64,000 bases of DNA from Colwellia sp. (GCA_013215465.1 JABSOW010000005.1:62001-126000), one strand, 5' to 3'. Shown: positions 1 through 8,808, counted from the first letter of the stretch. A program made the numbers and translations. Notes: a model not told the origin generated them from the sequence alone.

Positions 1-114
1 ATAAATACAAATATAGATCAACATAAGCAGTTATTGTTACAGGCATTGCCGATGATTATTACTGCTATCACTTGGTTCCGAGTAAGTGCAATTTTATGCT
101 GGCCAAGGGAGTGA
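1..114 (+). CDS. possible 3' end of a gene cut by the window edge
   Basis: Reading frame 1 is open from the first base to a TGA at 112-114, giving 37 codons with plausible protein character (LLLQALPMIITAITWF, then RVSAILCWPRE). No start codon is needed because the frame runs off the window. A 7-bp hairpin (GCCAAGG at 102-108, CCTTGGC at 115-121) straddles the stop codon but has no T-run after it. I do not recognise the protein, and a 37-codon open frame in AT-rich DNA can occur by chance. Confidence 0.25.
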   Translation: MNTNIDQHKQLLLQALPMIITAITWFRVSAILCWPRE

Positions 115-165
115 CCTTGGCATGGTACGACAGGGTTAAAATAATGTATGCCTTTCAAGTAAAAA

Positions 166-405
166 TTAATCTTGATCAGGCTTTAAGCTAGGAATACTGG
201 TACTTCCTATAGCATGTAATACTACGCCTATAGCAAAGCTGATAAAGGTAATGGCTCCCATGGAAGCTTTGTTGGCTTCGTTGACATCACCCGAATATAT
301 AAGTGTTAGTACAATGCCTATGGCGGTACAGGCAAAGCTTACTTTAGCCATAATAGCAGTGATTTTTTGCCATAAACGTTTAGGTAGGTGTTGTACTTCT
401 TGCAT
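166..405 (-). CDS. small two-helix membrane protein, unknown
   Basis: A 79-residue protein with a short charged N-terminus and two hydrophobic stretches (about residues 15-37, with ITAIMAKVSFACTAIGIVL, and 48-68, with GAITFISFAIGVVLHAIG) separated by a short loop with charged residues. This suggests a small inner-membrane protein with both ends on the same side. I do not recognise a family. It is separated from the upstream VanZ-like gene by about 75 bp on the same strand and may share its transcript. An overlapping plus-strand frame (251-454) looks like its shadow because it lacks membrane logic or a ribosome-binding site. Confidence 0.5.
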   Translation of the reverse strand: MQEVQHLPKRLWQKITAIMAKVSFACTAIGIVLTLIYSGDVNEANKASMGAITFISFAIGVVLHAIGSTSIPSLKPDQD

Positions 406-481
406 GATGAGGCCATTAATTAGTAAATATTATCAGGCTAGTCTAACTTTTTAAAAAAACTGAGTATTGATAGTGGTCAAG

Positions 482-856
482 TCATGGTTTGTTTTTATTG
501 AATAGCAGTGTTTTTTTAGCATCAAAAAATATCATTATTTTAGCTAATATAAAACCACAGATTAAGCCCCAAGCATTGGCAGCCATGTCTAACCATTCAC
601 CATAACGATTTACATAAGGCTGTATTAACTCTATTGCGCCACTAAAAGCGAGCAAAGCTAAGGTGATAATAATCCAGTGTTTTGGCTGTTTTAATGCGGC
701 AGGAAACATTAATGCCGCGTAAGCGATAAAATGATGAGTTTTATCTGTGCCTGGTACGCTCGGTAAGTGAGCGGCAGGCCAAAGAGATAACATCGCGATG
801 GCGGTGAGTAATAGCAGGGTAATAGTGAGCCAATGTTTGCTAATAAACGTAATCAT
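482..856 (-). CDS. VanZ-like family membrane protein
   Basis: A 124-residue protein with four predicted membrane segments (near residues 8-25, 43-56, 60-77 and 92-110). It carries the VanZ-like signature: a DKTHHFIAYA segment after the first helix, and ELIQPYVNRYGEWLDMAANAWG before the last helix. The family is named after a teicoplanin-resistance accessory protein, but most bacterial members are short proteins of unknown role, and nothing here points to antibiotic resistance. It lies about 20 bp downstream of the PiuC-like gene on the same strand, so it may be cotranscribed at the end of the iron-uptake operon. Confidence 0.75.
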   Translation of the reverse strand: MITFISKHWLTITLLLLTAIAMLSLWPAAHLPSVPGTDKTHHFIAYAALMFPAALKQPKHWIIITLALLAFSGAIELIQPYVNRYGEWLDMAANAWGLICGFILAKIMIFFDAKKTLLFNKNKP

Positions 857-878
857 ACGGTTTTTAATGTTTTTAAAT

Positions 879-1559
879 TTAACAGTTTGACCATGATCGC
901 ACTAAATTATGGTAAATACCACTTAAGCGTTTAACTTCATAGTCATCGGCACCACGCTCACTGGTTAACACTTGAATTGATTGGTCAAGTTCAAACAATT
1001 GTTCTCGTTGTTGGCTCTCTTTCACTAAGCTTTGAACCCATAAAAAAGCACAAAGTCTACTACCTTGGGTTACGGGTTTTACTTGATGTAAGCTGGTTGA
1101 TGGGTAAACAATAAGATCGCCGGCATTTAGTTTGACTTCTTGCGCGCCGTATTGTGTTTCTATTGCTAATTCACCACCTTCATAATCGTCAGGCTCGGAG
1201 AAAAACAGGGTTGCAGATACGTCAGTACGTAAAGATTGGCCATTAGCGAGTGACATAATGGCATTATCAACATGTAAGCCGTAATGGCCACCATATTGAT
1301 ATTGATTAAACTTAGGCGGAAATATTTTATTAGGTAATACCGCAGAAATAAACGTTGGATGTGTTGCTAATCGAGTCAATAATGTTTGACTTAAATGGCG
1401 TGTTAACTCGGCGTTATCATCAAGTTGCTGGTTTGCTTTAACATGAATAGCTTGACTACCCGCGCTGAGTTTACCGTCTTGCCATGGCGCACTAAGCAAG
1501 TGTTGCTTAAATTGTTGAACTTCATCTTTACTGAGAATTTCGGGAATAGAAAGTAGCAT
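879..1559 (-). CDS. PiuC/YbiX-type Fe(II)- and 2-oxoglutarate-dependent dioxygenase
   Basis: A 226-residue protein matching the PKHX/PiuC family of Fe(II)/2-oxoglutarate hydroxylases, which are usually about 225 residues long. The metal ligands are visible as H-x-D in YGLHVDNAIM and the distal His in SLHQVKPVTQGSR, where the Arg probably contacts 2-oxoglutarate. A strong ribosome-binding site (AAGGAGA) lies just before the ATG. PiuC genes commonly sit beside TonB-dependent siderophore receptors and are iron-regulated. This copy is the downstream member of a run exbB-exbD-exbD-tonB-receptor-dehydrogenase-piuC. Its substrate is not established for the family and cannot be told from sequence; a role in siderophore uptake is inferred from neighbours. 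Confidence 0.88.
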   Translation of the reverse strand: MLLSIPEILSKDEVQQFKQHLLSAPWQDGKLSAGSQAIHVKANQQLDDNAELTRHLSQTLLTRLATHPTFISAVLPNKIFPPKFNQYQYGGHYGLHVDNAIMSLANGQSLRTDVSATLFFSEPDDYEGGELAIETQYGAQEVKLNAGDLIVYPSTSLHQVKPVTQGSRLCAFLWVQSLVKESQQREQLFELDQSIQVLTSERGADDYEVKRLSGIYHNLVRSWSNC

Positions 1560-1574
1560 TATTATCTCCTTAAA

Positions 1575-2702
1575 TTAATAAGATGTAGTTTGAGGGTAAA
1601 TACAATTACGGTTTATATCTGCAATTGTAGGACAACCCATTAGTGCCATAGTAATCTCAAACTCTTCAATAAATAACCGTAACATATGTGCAACACCTAG
1701 TGCACCGGCAACCGCTAAACCATGTAGTTGCGGTCGACCTATCAATACTGCATCTGCACCCAGTGCAATCGCTTTAAAGGCATCAGAGCCGCGACGAATT
1801 CCGCTATCTAATAACAGAGTGAACTCTTGACCAACACGTTGGCGTATTTCAGGCAGCACAGTAATAGTTGCGGGCAGTCCGTCAAGTGTACGACCACCAT
1901 GATTTGATACGACAACACCCGCTAAACCCATATTCTTCGCTTTTTCAGCGTCATCGGCATTAGTGATACCTTTAAGCAAAATAGGTAGGTTAGTTTGGCT
2001 TTGTAACCAAGCGATATCATGCCAAGTAGGAGCATTATTCATTATGCCGTTAAGAATAATACTTTGCTCAGGGCTTAATGTTTGCGGTGCTACGCCAGCA
2101 TAAGGCGCCAAGTTAACCGCCTGTACATTTTTGGGTATTTGAAAATCAGCACGTTGAGCACGATTGCGTAAGCCATTAATAGGTGCATCTATGGTAATCA
2201 CGAGTGTGCTATAACCCGCTTGTTCTGCACGTTTTACTAATGATAGTGTGGCTTGTTTTGACGCTTGGAAATATAGTTGAAACCATTTGTTGGCGGAAAT
2301 ATTATTTGCCATATCTTCCATAGACACTGAGGATAAGGTGCTAGTAATAAAACCTACTTTCATGACATTAGCCGCTTCAATTGTTGCTAACTCACCATGC
2401 GGATGAACTAGCTTTTGATAGGCGACCGGCGCAAGTAAAATTGGATATTTGAATGTTTCTTTGAGCAATTTACATTGAGTTGATGCTTGGCTAAAATCAC
2501 TTAATATTTTAGGTTTTAACTTTATATTATCAAATGCTTGGCGATTACTCTGTAAGGTTAAGTCATCAGCAACACCGCCTTCAATATATTCAAATATATC
2601 GTGAGGGATAAAATCTTTGAATAAGCGCTGATAGTCACTAGGGCTGACGACGTTAGTGGGGATTTGAGTTAATTTTTCTCTTAACTTAATAGTATTGCTC
2701 AT
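1575..2702 (-). CDS. FMN-dependent alpha-hydroxy-acid dehydrogenase (LldD-like)
   Basis: About 375 residues of TIM-barrel flavoprotein in the lactate dehydrogenase/glycolate oxidase/lactate oxidase family. FMN-site and catalytic segments are visible: the YIEGG segment near the N-terminus, the LLKGITNADDAEKA strand, VVSNHGGRTLDG with the catalytic His and substrate Arg, and the C-terminal DSGIRRGSDAFKAIALGADAVLIGRP phosphate-binding part. I chose the ATG at 2702 (MSNTIKLREK), because the upstream extension to 2762 is hydrophobic and unlike the family. It lacks a membrane-anchoring insert, so it may be a soluble oxidase. It sits between the siderophore receptor and piuC. Its substrate is unknown; use of a hydroxy-acid released from a carboxylate siderophore is only a guess. 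Confidence 0.85.
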   Translation of the reverse strand: MSNTIKLREKLTQIPTNVVSPSDYQRLFKDFIPHDIFEYIEGGVADDLTLQSNRQAFDNIKLKPKILSDFSQASTQCKLLKETFKYPILLAPVAYQKLVHPHGELATIEAANVMKVGFITSTLSSVSMEDMANNISANKWFQLYFQASKQATLSLVKRAEQAGYSTLVITIDAPINGLRNRAQRADFQIPKNVQAVNLAPYAGVAPQTLSPEQSIILNGIMNNAPTWHDIAWLQSQTNLPILLKGITNADDAEKAKNMGLAGVVVSNHGGRTLDGLPATITVLPEIRQRVGQEFTLLLDSGIRRGSDAFKAIALGADAVLIGRPQLHGLAVAGALGVAHMLRLFIEEFEITMALMGCPTIADINRNCIYPQTTSY

Positions 2703-2803
2703 GTTATTTCGTGTAGTTGTGTATAGTGTTTTATAATATAAAATAGGCACACAAGCCAACATTTTGTCAGCTTGTGCTTGTTTTCATATGATAAAATTAA
2801 CTG

Positions 2804-5146
2804 TTAAAAATCATATTCTACTGTTAATTTTGCGTTACGGGCATTACCAATATAAACAAAGCCACCACTGCGGTAACCTGCAAGGTAGTAGTCTTTATCA
2901 GTGACGTTACCAATATTTAACCGTACATTAAGTTGCTCATTAATTTTATAGCTAGCAAATAAATCAAGTACGGTGTAGCTTGGTATTTCAAATCTTCCAG
3001 CAGCACTATCTGGTTGGCCTACATAGTTTTCACTTGAATAAGTTGCAATACCGCCGATAGAAAACTGAGTAGTTGCTTGATAACGTAATTGTAAATAAGC
3101 ACTTTCATCGGCAAAGTTTGCTAATGATTTTCCTGCATCATTACTGGTTACTCGTGGGCCACCTCGACCTTCAGTGATATGAATACCATCGTTATATGAT
3201 TTTATTATTTCAGAATCCATTTTACTAGCGCCGAATAACAGGCTTAAGTTATCAGTAATATTGCCAACGGCAGAAACTTCAATACCTTTAACGCGATTTT
3301 CACCAGTATTTAAATTACCTGTTGTGGCGTAATCATCAGCGCCAACACTTTCCATTACATCTTCTTTGGTAATTTGGAACAGCGAGGCAGTTAATAATAA
3401 CTTATCCTCTAACACATTCCATTTAGTACCTAATTCAATATTAGTGGTTGATTCAGGCTTACTGTCTTGAACTTGTTGAGAATCACCACATAGCCCCCCA
3501 TAACCACAACTGCCACCTACGTCTGACTCACCACCGTTGATATTGCTTGAGGTACTATAAGTTAGATAAACATTAGCATCGTCATTGATATTATATACGG
3601 CGCCAATATGGCCATTAAATAAAGTGTCTGAATATTTATATTTGGTAGGCTCTGTAGCATCTCTGCCTAATATCGCATTTTCATAATCAAAATCATCAAT
3701 ACGTAAACCTAAGAATAGTGACCAGTTATCATTAAAGGTAATAGTATCCATAGCAGTGATAGATATTGTTTGTACTGAATAATCTGAGTCTTGTGCACCT
3801 TTAGTTATATCACGCTGAATAAGGCCATTTAAATTGTCAATTTCATTACCGTTAACATCTAAAATACAGTAACTATCTGAAAGATTACCACGACTTTCTG
3901 CAATACAGTTGGTTGAGCCATTGGTTACATTATATGCGCCATTAACCACATTAATGTCAGAATATTCAACGCCGAAAACAAACTGATGCTTAGTATTGGC
4001 AATATTACTGTCCATAAATACATTGAATCGGTTCACAAAATAATCTACGTCTTGCCAGCCTGTATGGGCACGACCTTCAATGGTAATGGTTGCTTCACCG
4101 CTATCACGTGTACTACCTGAAGAGCCTGTAGTTACATAGCCATTTTCAGTAGTACCATAACGTACGGTATTTTCTATTTTAAATGTGTTATTGATATCGT
4201 AGCCAGTTTTTAAAGTGAATACTTGCACTTCTGATTCTAAGAAGTCTTCATCTTGTACGTAGCTGGGAACGTTTTTAGCAATAGTGCTATCAGTAAGGTG
4301 ATAACTACCTAAATCAGGACTGTCTTTGGCATCAAGATAGTATAAATCTGCAGCAAAATTTAATTTTTCAGATGCTTGGTAACTACCAGCAAGTGCCACA
4401 CCTAAGCGTTCTTTATCGGCAGGTGAACGATCAGGGATATCTTTTTCGCTGTATAATAAATTCGCTCGTATCGCAGTATCATTATTAATTTTAATATTAC
4501 TGTCTAAAGCAATACGACGGTAATTGTCGGTACCTAAACCGGCTTGTACTTTATTAAAATTATATTCAGTACTTGCTTGCTTGGTTATCGCATTAATTGC
4601 GCCACCAGTAGTACCACGACCAGCAAAAGTAGAGCTTGGTCCTTTAGTGATTTCTATTTGTTCAACGGCAAAGCTTTCACGGGTAGTCATGCCAGGGTCG
4701 CGTAAACCATCAACAAATACATCACTACGTGCTTCATGGCCACGTATAATATAGCGATCGCCAAAGGCATTACCATTTTCACCCGTACCTAAAGTAATCC
4801 CTGGTTGTGCCGCCAATATCTCACTTAAATCAGTTTTTCCTGATTCTTGTATCGCCGTTTGCGTTAGTACGCTAATGGTTTGTGGCGTGTCGGCTAGTGG
4901 TTTAACGTGACGGCTATCACCAGAAATTTTTGCTTTGTATGGAGCACCCGCTTCAGCATATGGATTAGTATCACTAGTACGCTCTTCAATGTGCATAGTA
5001 TCAAGCACAATTGGTTCGTCATTTTGTTGCGCATTAATGGAAGCGCTAACTAATAATGCCGTGGTACTTAATAATAAAGCACTTTTACTGTGTGCAATGA
5101 TTGGCTTTCGTAAACTTAGTACGGGTTTAAGTGTGCGAGTTTTCAT
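2804..5146 (-). CDS. TonB-dependent siderophore receptor
   Basis: A 780-residue outer-membrane protein with a signal peptide (cleavage near ALLVSASINA-QQ), then a plug domain (about residues 75-190: DTPQTISVLTQTAIQESG, YIIRGHEARSDVFVDGLRDPG, ITKGPSSTFAGRGTTGG) and a 22-strand beta-barrel ending in an aromatic residue (LTVEYDF). The plug wording is typical of the Fiu/FhuA-like TonB-dependent siderophore receptors. The likely TonB box is near EPIVLDTMHIEE. A GGAAA ribosome-binding site precedes the ATG. It follows tonB on the same strand with a 20-bp gap, so this receptor has its own dedicated energising system. Cys-rich loop residues (GGSCGYGGLCGDS) are a minor oddity. Whether the ligand is a catecholate or hydroxamate siderophore is not resolvable here. 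Confidence 0.92.
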   Translation of the reverse strand: MKTRTLKPVLSLRKPIIAHSKSALLLSTTALLVSASINAQQNDEPIVLDTMHIEERTSDTNPYAEAGAPYKAKISGDSRHVKPLADTPQTISVLTQTAIQESGKTDLSEILAAQPGITLGTGENGNAFGDRYIIRGHEARSDVFVDGLRDPGMTTRESFAVEQIEITKGPSSTFAGRGTTGGAINAITKQASTEYNFNKVQAGLGTDNYRRIALDSNIKINNDTAIRANLLYSEKDIPDRSPADKERLGVALAGSYQASEKLNFAADLYYLDAKDSPDLGSYHLTDSTIAKNVPSYVQDEDFLESEVQVFTLKTGYDINNTFKIENTVRYGTTENGYVTTGSSGSTRDSGEATITIEGRAHTGWQDVDYFVNRFNVFMDSNIANTKHQFVFGVEYSDINVVNGAYNVTNGSTNCIAESRGNLSDSYCILDVNGNEIDNLNGLIQRDITKGAQDSDYSVQTISITAMDTITFNDNWSLFLGLRIDDFDYENAILGRDATEPTKYKYSDTLFNGHIGAVYNINDDANVYLTYSTSSNINGGESDVGGSCGYGGLCGDSQQVQDSKPESTTNIELGTKWNVLEDKLLLTASLFQITKEDVMESVGADDYATTGNLNTGENRVKGIEVSAVGNITDNLSLLFGASKMDSEIIKSYNDGIHITEGRGGPRVTSNDAGKSLANFADESAYLQLRYQATTQFSIGGIATYSSENYVGQPDSAAGRFEIPSYTVLDLFASYKINEQLNVRLNIGNVTDKDYYLAGYRSGGFVYIGNARNAKLTVEYDF

Positions 5147-5166
5147 GTTTTTTCCTATATAAAATA

Positions 5167-6003
5167 TTAATTATTGGTGATAAGTGAATAGTCAATTGGT
5201 ATCACCAAGGTTAAGCGCTCTCTTTTTAGTTGCTCAGGTGGTTCCGGTAAGGGTTCAGCCAGCGCTAACATAGTGAGTGCTGATTGATCTAATAACGAAT
5301 GTCCTGAACTTTTTCTTATACTTTTACTGAGTATTTTCCCCATGGGGTTCATGGTAAATTGCAGATGAACAATACCCTTTTGTTTTTGTTTTTTAGCTTC
5401 AATAGGGTAGCGTTTGTATTGATTAAGCCAAGCCATTAAGTGAGTGTAATAATCTTTATTACTACCTTTAAAGCCACCGGTTGATTTTTGCGTACCGCTA
5501 CCAGTGGCTTTAACACTAGTGATAGATAAAGATAGTTTTTCAGTGTCTTCTGTTACTGGAACTTTATCTTCACTTTCTTCTTTAGTGATGGTTTCTTCGG
5601 GTTTTATCTCTTCTTTTTTAATCGGCTGAAGCGTTTTTTTCGCTACGATATAGTCACCTTTATTTTTAGCGGGCGGCAATTTCTTAGTCGTTAATTGCTT
5701 TATAGGTGTATCCTTTTTTTTGATAAGCACTTTTTTTATTACCGGAGCCTTAATCGGTTTTTTCGGTATGATTTTTCTAAGCTTTTCTTTAGACTCTGAC
5801 TCTTCTTTTAATAGCTGATTAGTCATATCAACATAAGTGCCTATTTGACCTAACCCTATATCAATGCCATTTTTACCTTCACCTGTTGCGCTGCCTACCT
5901 GTGTAGGAGTTGCATATGAAAAATAACTGACCGCAATCATGATATGAAATACTATTGAAAGCATTAGCATAACTACCCAGCGAAACCATGGAGGACTAAA
6001 CAT
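5167..6003 (-). CDS. tonB: TonB energy transducer
   Basis: A 278-residue periplasm-spanning protein: an N-terminal membrane anchor (about residues 8-30, [20 protein letters not shown]), a long Lys/Pro/Glu-rich linker (about 75-165) and a C-terminal TonB fold (about 190-275, with [21 protein letters not shown] and [10 protein letters not shown]). It couples the proton-motive force harvested by ExbB/ExbD to the outer-membrane receptor encoded next. Its ATG directly abuts the TAA of the upstream exbD (TAAATG), which indicates translational coupling. The linker is more Lys/Glu-rich than the classic Pro-Glu/Pro-Lys version. Confidence 0.88.
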   Translation of the reverse strand: MFSPPWFRWVVMLMLSIVFHIMIAVSYFSYATPTQVGSATGEGKNGIDIGLGQIGTYVDMTNQLLKEESESKEKLRKIIPKKPIKAPVIKKVLIKKKDTPIKQLTTKKLPPAKNKGDYIVAKKTLQPIKKEEIKPEETITKEESEDKVPVTEDTEKLSLSITSVKATGSGTQKSTGGFKGSNKDYYTHLMAWLNQYKRYPIEAKKQKQKGIVHLQFTMNPMGKILSKSIRKSSGHSLLDQSALTMLALAEPLPEPPEQLKRERLTLVIPIDYSLITNN

Positions 6004-6411
6004 TTAATTTGCCATCGATTGTTGAGTAATCAAATTAATGCCTTGTACTTGATGTTGTCTAATAACATTCAATACGGTATCTAAATCAATTGCAGTTACC
6101 TGTTGATCAATATGTAAATTGATGTTATTTGGCACTTGTTGTGTTAATACTTGCTGCAACTCAGTTAATGAAATTTGTTTGTTATTCCAATAAATTTCAT
6201 TATTTTTGGTAAGTAATATTTGTACAGGTAATGCTTTAATAGGGTTGTCAATATTACTTGCAATGGGATGATCAACGTCAACAGGTACAGAGGGCTGTAT
6301 TGAGCCTGCAACCATAAAAAATATTAGTAATAAAAACACAATATTAATTAATGGAATAAGTGCATCATCAGCTGACTTCTTCCTTAATGATTTTATTAAT
6401 AACTGCTCCAT
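6004..6411 (-). CDS. exbD: ExbD/TolR-family proton channel subunit (second copy)
   Basis: A 135-residue ExbD/TolR protein: a short cytoplasmic N-terminus (KKSADDALIPLINIVFLLLIFFMV), one membrane helix at about residues 18-40 and a periplasmic domain. The conserved membrane Asp of ExbD normally falls in PLID/ALIDVVF. Here the equivalent position reads PLINIVF, so it carries Asn. The neighbouring exbD copy keeps ALIDVVF. The two genes are 2 bp apart and look like a heterodimeric pair, with only one copy carrying the protonatable residue. This division of labour is an inference from the sequence. Confidence 0.85.
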   Translation of the reverse strand: MEQLLIKSLRKKSADDALIPLINIVFLLLIFFMVAGSIQPSVPVDVDHPIASNIDNPIKALPVQILLTKNNEIYWNNKQISLTELQQVLTQQVPNNINLHIDQQVTAIDLDTVLNVIRQHQVQGINLITQQSMAN

Positions 6412-6413
6412 CG

Positions 6414-6875
6414 CTATTGGTTATCCTGCGTATTAAGTACATTACCTAGCGTTACTTGCATCATTCCTGAGCTTTTTAATTGTGTTAAAGTATCAACAAT
6501 TTGTTGTACTTTTATTTTTGGCTCAGGAATTAATACCGTATGTATGTTGGGATCAAGTTGCGATGTTAATGTCAATAAAGTGCTGAATGTTTTCTTTTTT
6601 TTATTGCTTGGGTTAGCCCCATTAACTAACAAAGAAAATTCATTATTTTCATGTAATATTATTAATTGGGTTGTTACTTCATCCGTTGTGGTTGTGTTGC
6701 CCGCTGCTGACGTTTGTAAGGTAACGCTATGCCATTTTATGAAAGTTGAAGTCAGCATGAAAAACATCAGGAGAATGAAAACCACATCAATTAACGCGGT
6801 TAAGCTGATTGTTTTTTTAACTCTAGACGAGGTAATTAAACTGACATCGTTAGTTAAATTTAATGAGCTATTCAT
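6414..6875 (-). CDS. exbD: ExbD/TolR-family proton channel subunit (first copy)
   Basis: A 153-residue ExbD protein with an N-terminal cytoplasmic tail, a membrane helix containing the canonical ISLTALIDVVFILLMFFML motif (with the proton-carrying Asp), and a periplasmic domain from about residue 55. Its start overlaps the exbB stop by four bases (ATGA), so it is translationally coupled. Two adjacent exbD genes followed by tonB are common in TonB2/TonB3-type operons of marine Gammaproteobacteria. The other copy lacks the membrane Asp, so this one should carry the proton path. Confidence 0.88.
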   Translation of the reverse strand: MNSSLNLTNDVSLITSSRVKKTISLTALIDVVFILLMFFMLTSTFIKWHSVTLQTSAAGNTTTTDEVTTQLIILHENNEFSLLVNGANPSNKKKKTFSTLLTLTSQLDPNIHTVLIPEPKIKVQQIVDTLTQLKSSGMMQVTLGNVLNTQDNQ

Positions 6876-7555
6876 GATGCGTTTTGTAATGTAGCTGCAG
6901 GTTGCACTGTTTGTAGATGAGTATTCTTGTGATTAATCGTTGTTTGTAACGTAAATAACCAACCAATATCATCGCTAATCTTACCTGTTTCTACTTCTAC
7001 CCTACGCTCTAACCAGCTATGAGCAATAGATACCGGAATAGCCACAGCCATACCTACCGCTGTAGTTAATAACGCTTGCCAAATTCCGCCCGATAATATT
7101 GCGGGGTTCACCTGCGAGCCTGCGGCTTCCATGGCTTTAAACGCTTCAATCATGCCTAATACTGTGCCAAGCAGTCCGAGTAATGGCGCAATTGTGGCAA
7201 TGACTTCTAATACCCTAAGGTAACTATTTAATTGGCCAACGAGTAATTGCGCTATACGAATTGATTCTGCTTTAGCGTCACTAAGACTTAACGATGACTT
7301 ATTGAAAAGTTGTAAGGTGCTGGCAATTATTTTAGCTCGTGGATTACTTTGGCCATCAACCAATGCTAACGCTTTACTGCGTTGGTTATTTTCAAGCAGA
7401 GACCTTGCAATATCCCCAAGTGTACTAGACAGTGCTAATGTTGCCCAAAGTTGCCATATTTTATAAAAAAAGAGAGTAACCGCAATGACAGAGCAGAGTG
7501 TTAACGCCCAAATCACAGCGCCACCATGGATGATAAATTGAATAAAAGTAAGCAT
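6872..7555 (-). CDS. exbB: ExbB/TolQ-family proton channel protein
   Basis: A 227-residue MotA/TolQ/ExbB-family membrane protein: the first helix at about residues 10-32, then a cytoplasmic loop, then two helices around residues 110-135 (LEVIATIAPLLGLLGTVLGMIEAF) and 150-178 (SGGIWQALLTTAVGMAVAIPVSIAHSWL). These segments form the ExbB pentamer pore around ExbD. It is the first gene of a run exbB-exbD-exbD-tonB-receptor-dehydrogenase-piuC, with spacing of 20 bp or less through the receptor. The ATG at 7555 gives a normal family length. The operon promoter and a Fur-like site lie 50-90 bp upstream. Confidence 0.9.
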   Translation of the reverse strand: MLTFIQFIIHGGAVIWALTLCSVIAVTLFFYKIWQLWATLALSSTLGDIARSLLENNQRSKALALVDGQSNPRAKIIASTLQLFNKSSLSLSDAKAESIRIAQLLVGQLNSYLRVLEVIATIAPLLGLLGTVLGMIEAFKAMEAAGSQVNPAILSGGIWQALLTTAVGMAVAIPVSIAHSWLERRVEVETGKISDDIGWLFTLQTTINHKNTHLQTVQPAATLQNAS

Positions 7556-7606
7556 AAGTATAGTTGCTAATCCGTAGATGGTAATATAAAAAGTAATAAT
7601 AACGAA

Positions 7607-7646
7607 AATGCAAATGATTTTTATTCACGTTAAAGAATGTAATCAA
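7607..7646 (-). promoter_or_regulatory. promoter of the exbB-tonB operon overlapped by a Fur-like box
   Basis: On the minus strand, TTGATT (7641-7646) and TAAAAA (7618-7623) are separated by 17 bp and make a reasonable sigma-70 promoter about 65 bp upstream of exbB. The -10 lies inside a 19-bp imperfect 9-1-9 inverted repeat at 7607-7625 (arms AATGCAAAT and ATTTTTATT, 7 of 9 pairs), the layout expected of a Fur operator. Repression by Fe-Fur would fit a TonB/siderophore operon. The match to the published Fur consensus is only moderate. A further AATGATATTATT sequence at 7649-7660 could be an extra half-site. Confidence 0.5.
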
Positions 7647-7821
7647 CGAATGATATTATTGGTTTATTTTAGTGTTATATAAATTTAATAAAAGGTTGAA
7701 TTTAATGCTTAATCCTTAGAGATATCTAGAAAAAAATCTGCTCTTCGGCTCCAAGCCTTATAAACGCGTCTATGTTAAGGGCTTAACATAATGTTTTGTA
7801 GTGTGGTTTTTCTTATAACAC

Positions 7822-7840
7822 TATTAAGTTATACTTAATA
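7822..7840. promoter_or_regulatory. perfect 8-bp palindrome upstream of the LysR gene, candidate operator
   Basis: TATTAAGT at 7822-7829 and ACTTAATA at 7833-7840 form a perfect inverted repeat with a 3-bp spacer (TAT), 43 bp before the LysR start codon. LysR-type regulators bind interrupted palindromes containing T-N11-A, and this site satisfies that (T at 7824 or 7825 with a matching A). It is the likely autoregulatory site of the downstream gene. The rest of the 327-bp gap between exbB and the LysR gene (7556-7882) holds the operon promoter described separately and nothing else I can identify. Confidence 0.45.
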
Positions 7841-7882
7841 ATTAGCGAGTGATATATCTTAAAGTAGTAGCGAGAGAATAAA

Positions 7883-8794
7883 ATGAATCACAATCCCCTT
7901 AATAGACTTAAGTTAATAGCCATTTTCTGTAGAGTTATTGATAGTGGTTCAATGCGCAAAGCAGCAAAAACCTTAGGCATGACTGCTCCTGCGGTGAGTC
8001 AATTTATTGGTCAGTTAGAAGCTGAATTAGCTATTACGCTCATTTACCGAACAACACGAAAAATTAGTTTATCGGAAGCTGGTAAACAATATTATAGAGA
8101 AGGAAAGTTAATACTGATTGCCGCAGAAAATGCCGATAATGTTATCAACGAATTGAAGCAATCATTACAAGGTGAATTACGTATATCTTTGCCTGTGGGC
8201 CTAGCCACTACGCCTATTGCAGAGGCATTGGCTCCTTTATTGAAAGATAAACCCGAACTCAATTTAAGCATTATTGCCAGTGATGAGTACATCGATCCTG
8301 TAGAAGAGCGTATTGATATTTCAATGAGAGTAGGAAAACCGGAAGATTCTGGTTTGATTTATCATCACTTTGGCAATCCGGCTAAACACATATTTGCCAG
8401 TCCTAGTTATTTAGAAATTTATGGAGTTCCTGTTATTCCTGCAGATCTTGATAAACATACTTGGTTAGGCTTAAGACATAACAGTGGTTTAAATGATATG
8501 TATTTTACCCAGCCAGAAAAGATTAAGACGGCTTTTACCCCTAAACTTAGAATGAAATTTAATGATCTTAACTCAATGATCGCTCATGTTAAACAAGGTT
8601 TCGGCCTTGCTGTTTTACCTAAATTAGAAATAAAACACTTACTTAAAAGTGGCGAATTAGTGCCTGTGTTGGCTGATTGGTCGATGGAAGGTTATCACCT
8701 CTACGCGCTTACCATGGATAAGAATCTGTCTATGAAAGTGAAAGTTGCGCTAGATATGCTAAAAGAGTATTTTACTAAACACCAAGATCACTAA
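7883..8794 (+). CDS. LysR-family transcriptional regulator
   Basis: A 303-residue LysR-type regulator: an N-terminal winged helix-turn-helix (about residues 8-65; SMRKAAKTLGMTAPAVSQFIGQLEAEL), a linker helix, and a periplasmic-binding-protein-like effector domain (about 90-295; LRISLPVGLATTPIAEALAPLL at its start). The effector domain resembles the CrgA/DsdC-like group with D-E-Y-I-D-P-V-E-E-R-I-D-I. It is divergent from the exbB-tonB operon with about 330 bp between them. A perfect palindrome at 7822-7840 is a candidate self-operator. Control of the iron operon is possible but the distance and the Fur-like site argue for independent control. Confidence 0.9.
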   Translation: MNHNPLNRLKLIAIFCRVIDSGSMRKAAKTLGMTAPAVSQFIGQLEAELAITLIYRTTRKISLSEAGKQYYREGKLILIAAENADNVINELKQSLQGELRISLPVGLATTPIAEALAPLLKDKPELNLSIIASDEYIDPVEERIDISMRVGKPEDSGLIYHHFGNPAKHIFASPSYLEIYGVPVIPADLDKHTWLGLRHNSGLNDMYFTQPEKIKTAFTPKLRMKFNDLNSMIAHVKQGFGLAVLPKLEIKHLLKSGELVPVLADWSMEGYHLYALTMDKNLSMKVKVALDMLKEYFTKHQDH

Positions 8795-8808
8795 CAAACT
8801 GACTATAG

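Noticed and set aside
102..121. GCCAAGG/CCTTGGC hairpin as terminator of the partial gene
   Set aside because: No T-run follows on either strand and the stop codon lies inside the loop.
251..454. Plus-strand reading frame opposite the small membrane protein
   Set aside because: It overlaps the minus-strand gene fully, has no ribosome-binding site and the minus-strand product has clear membrane helices.
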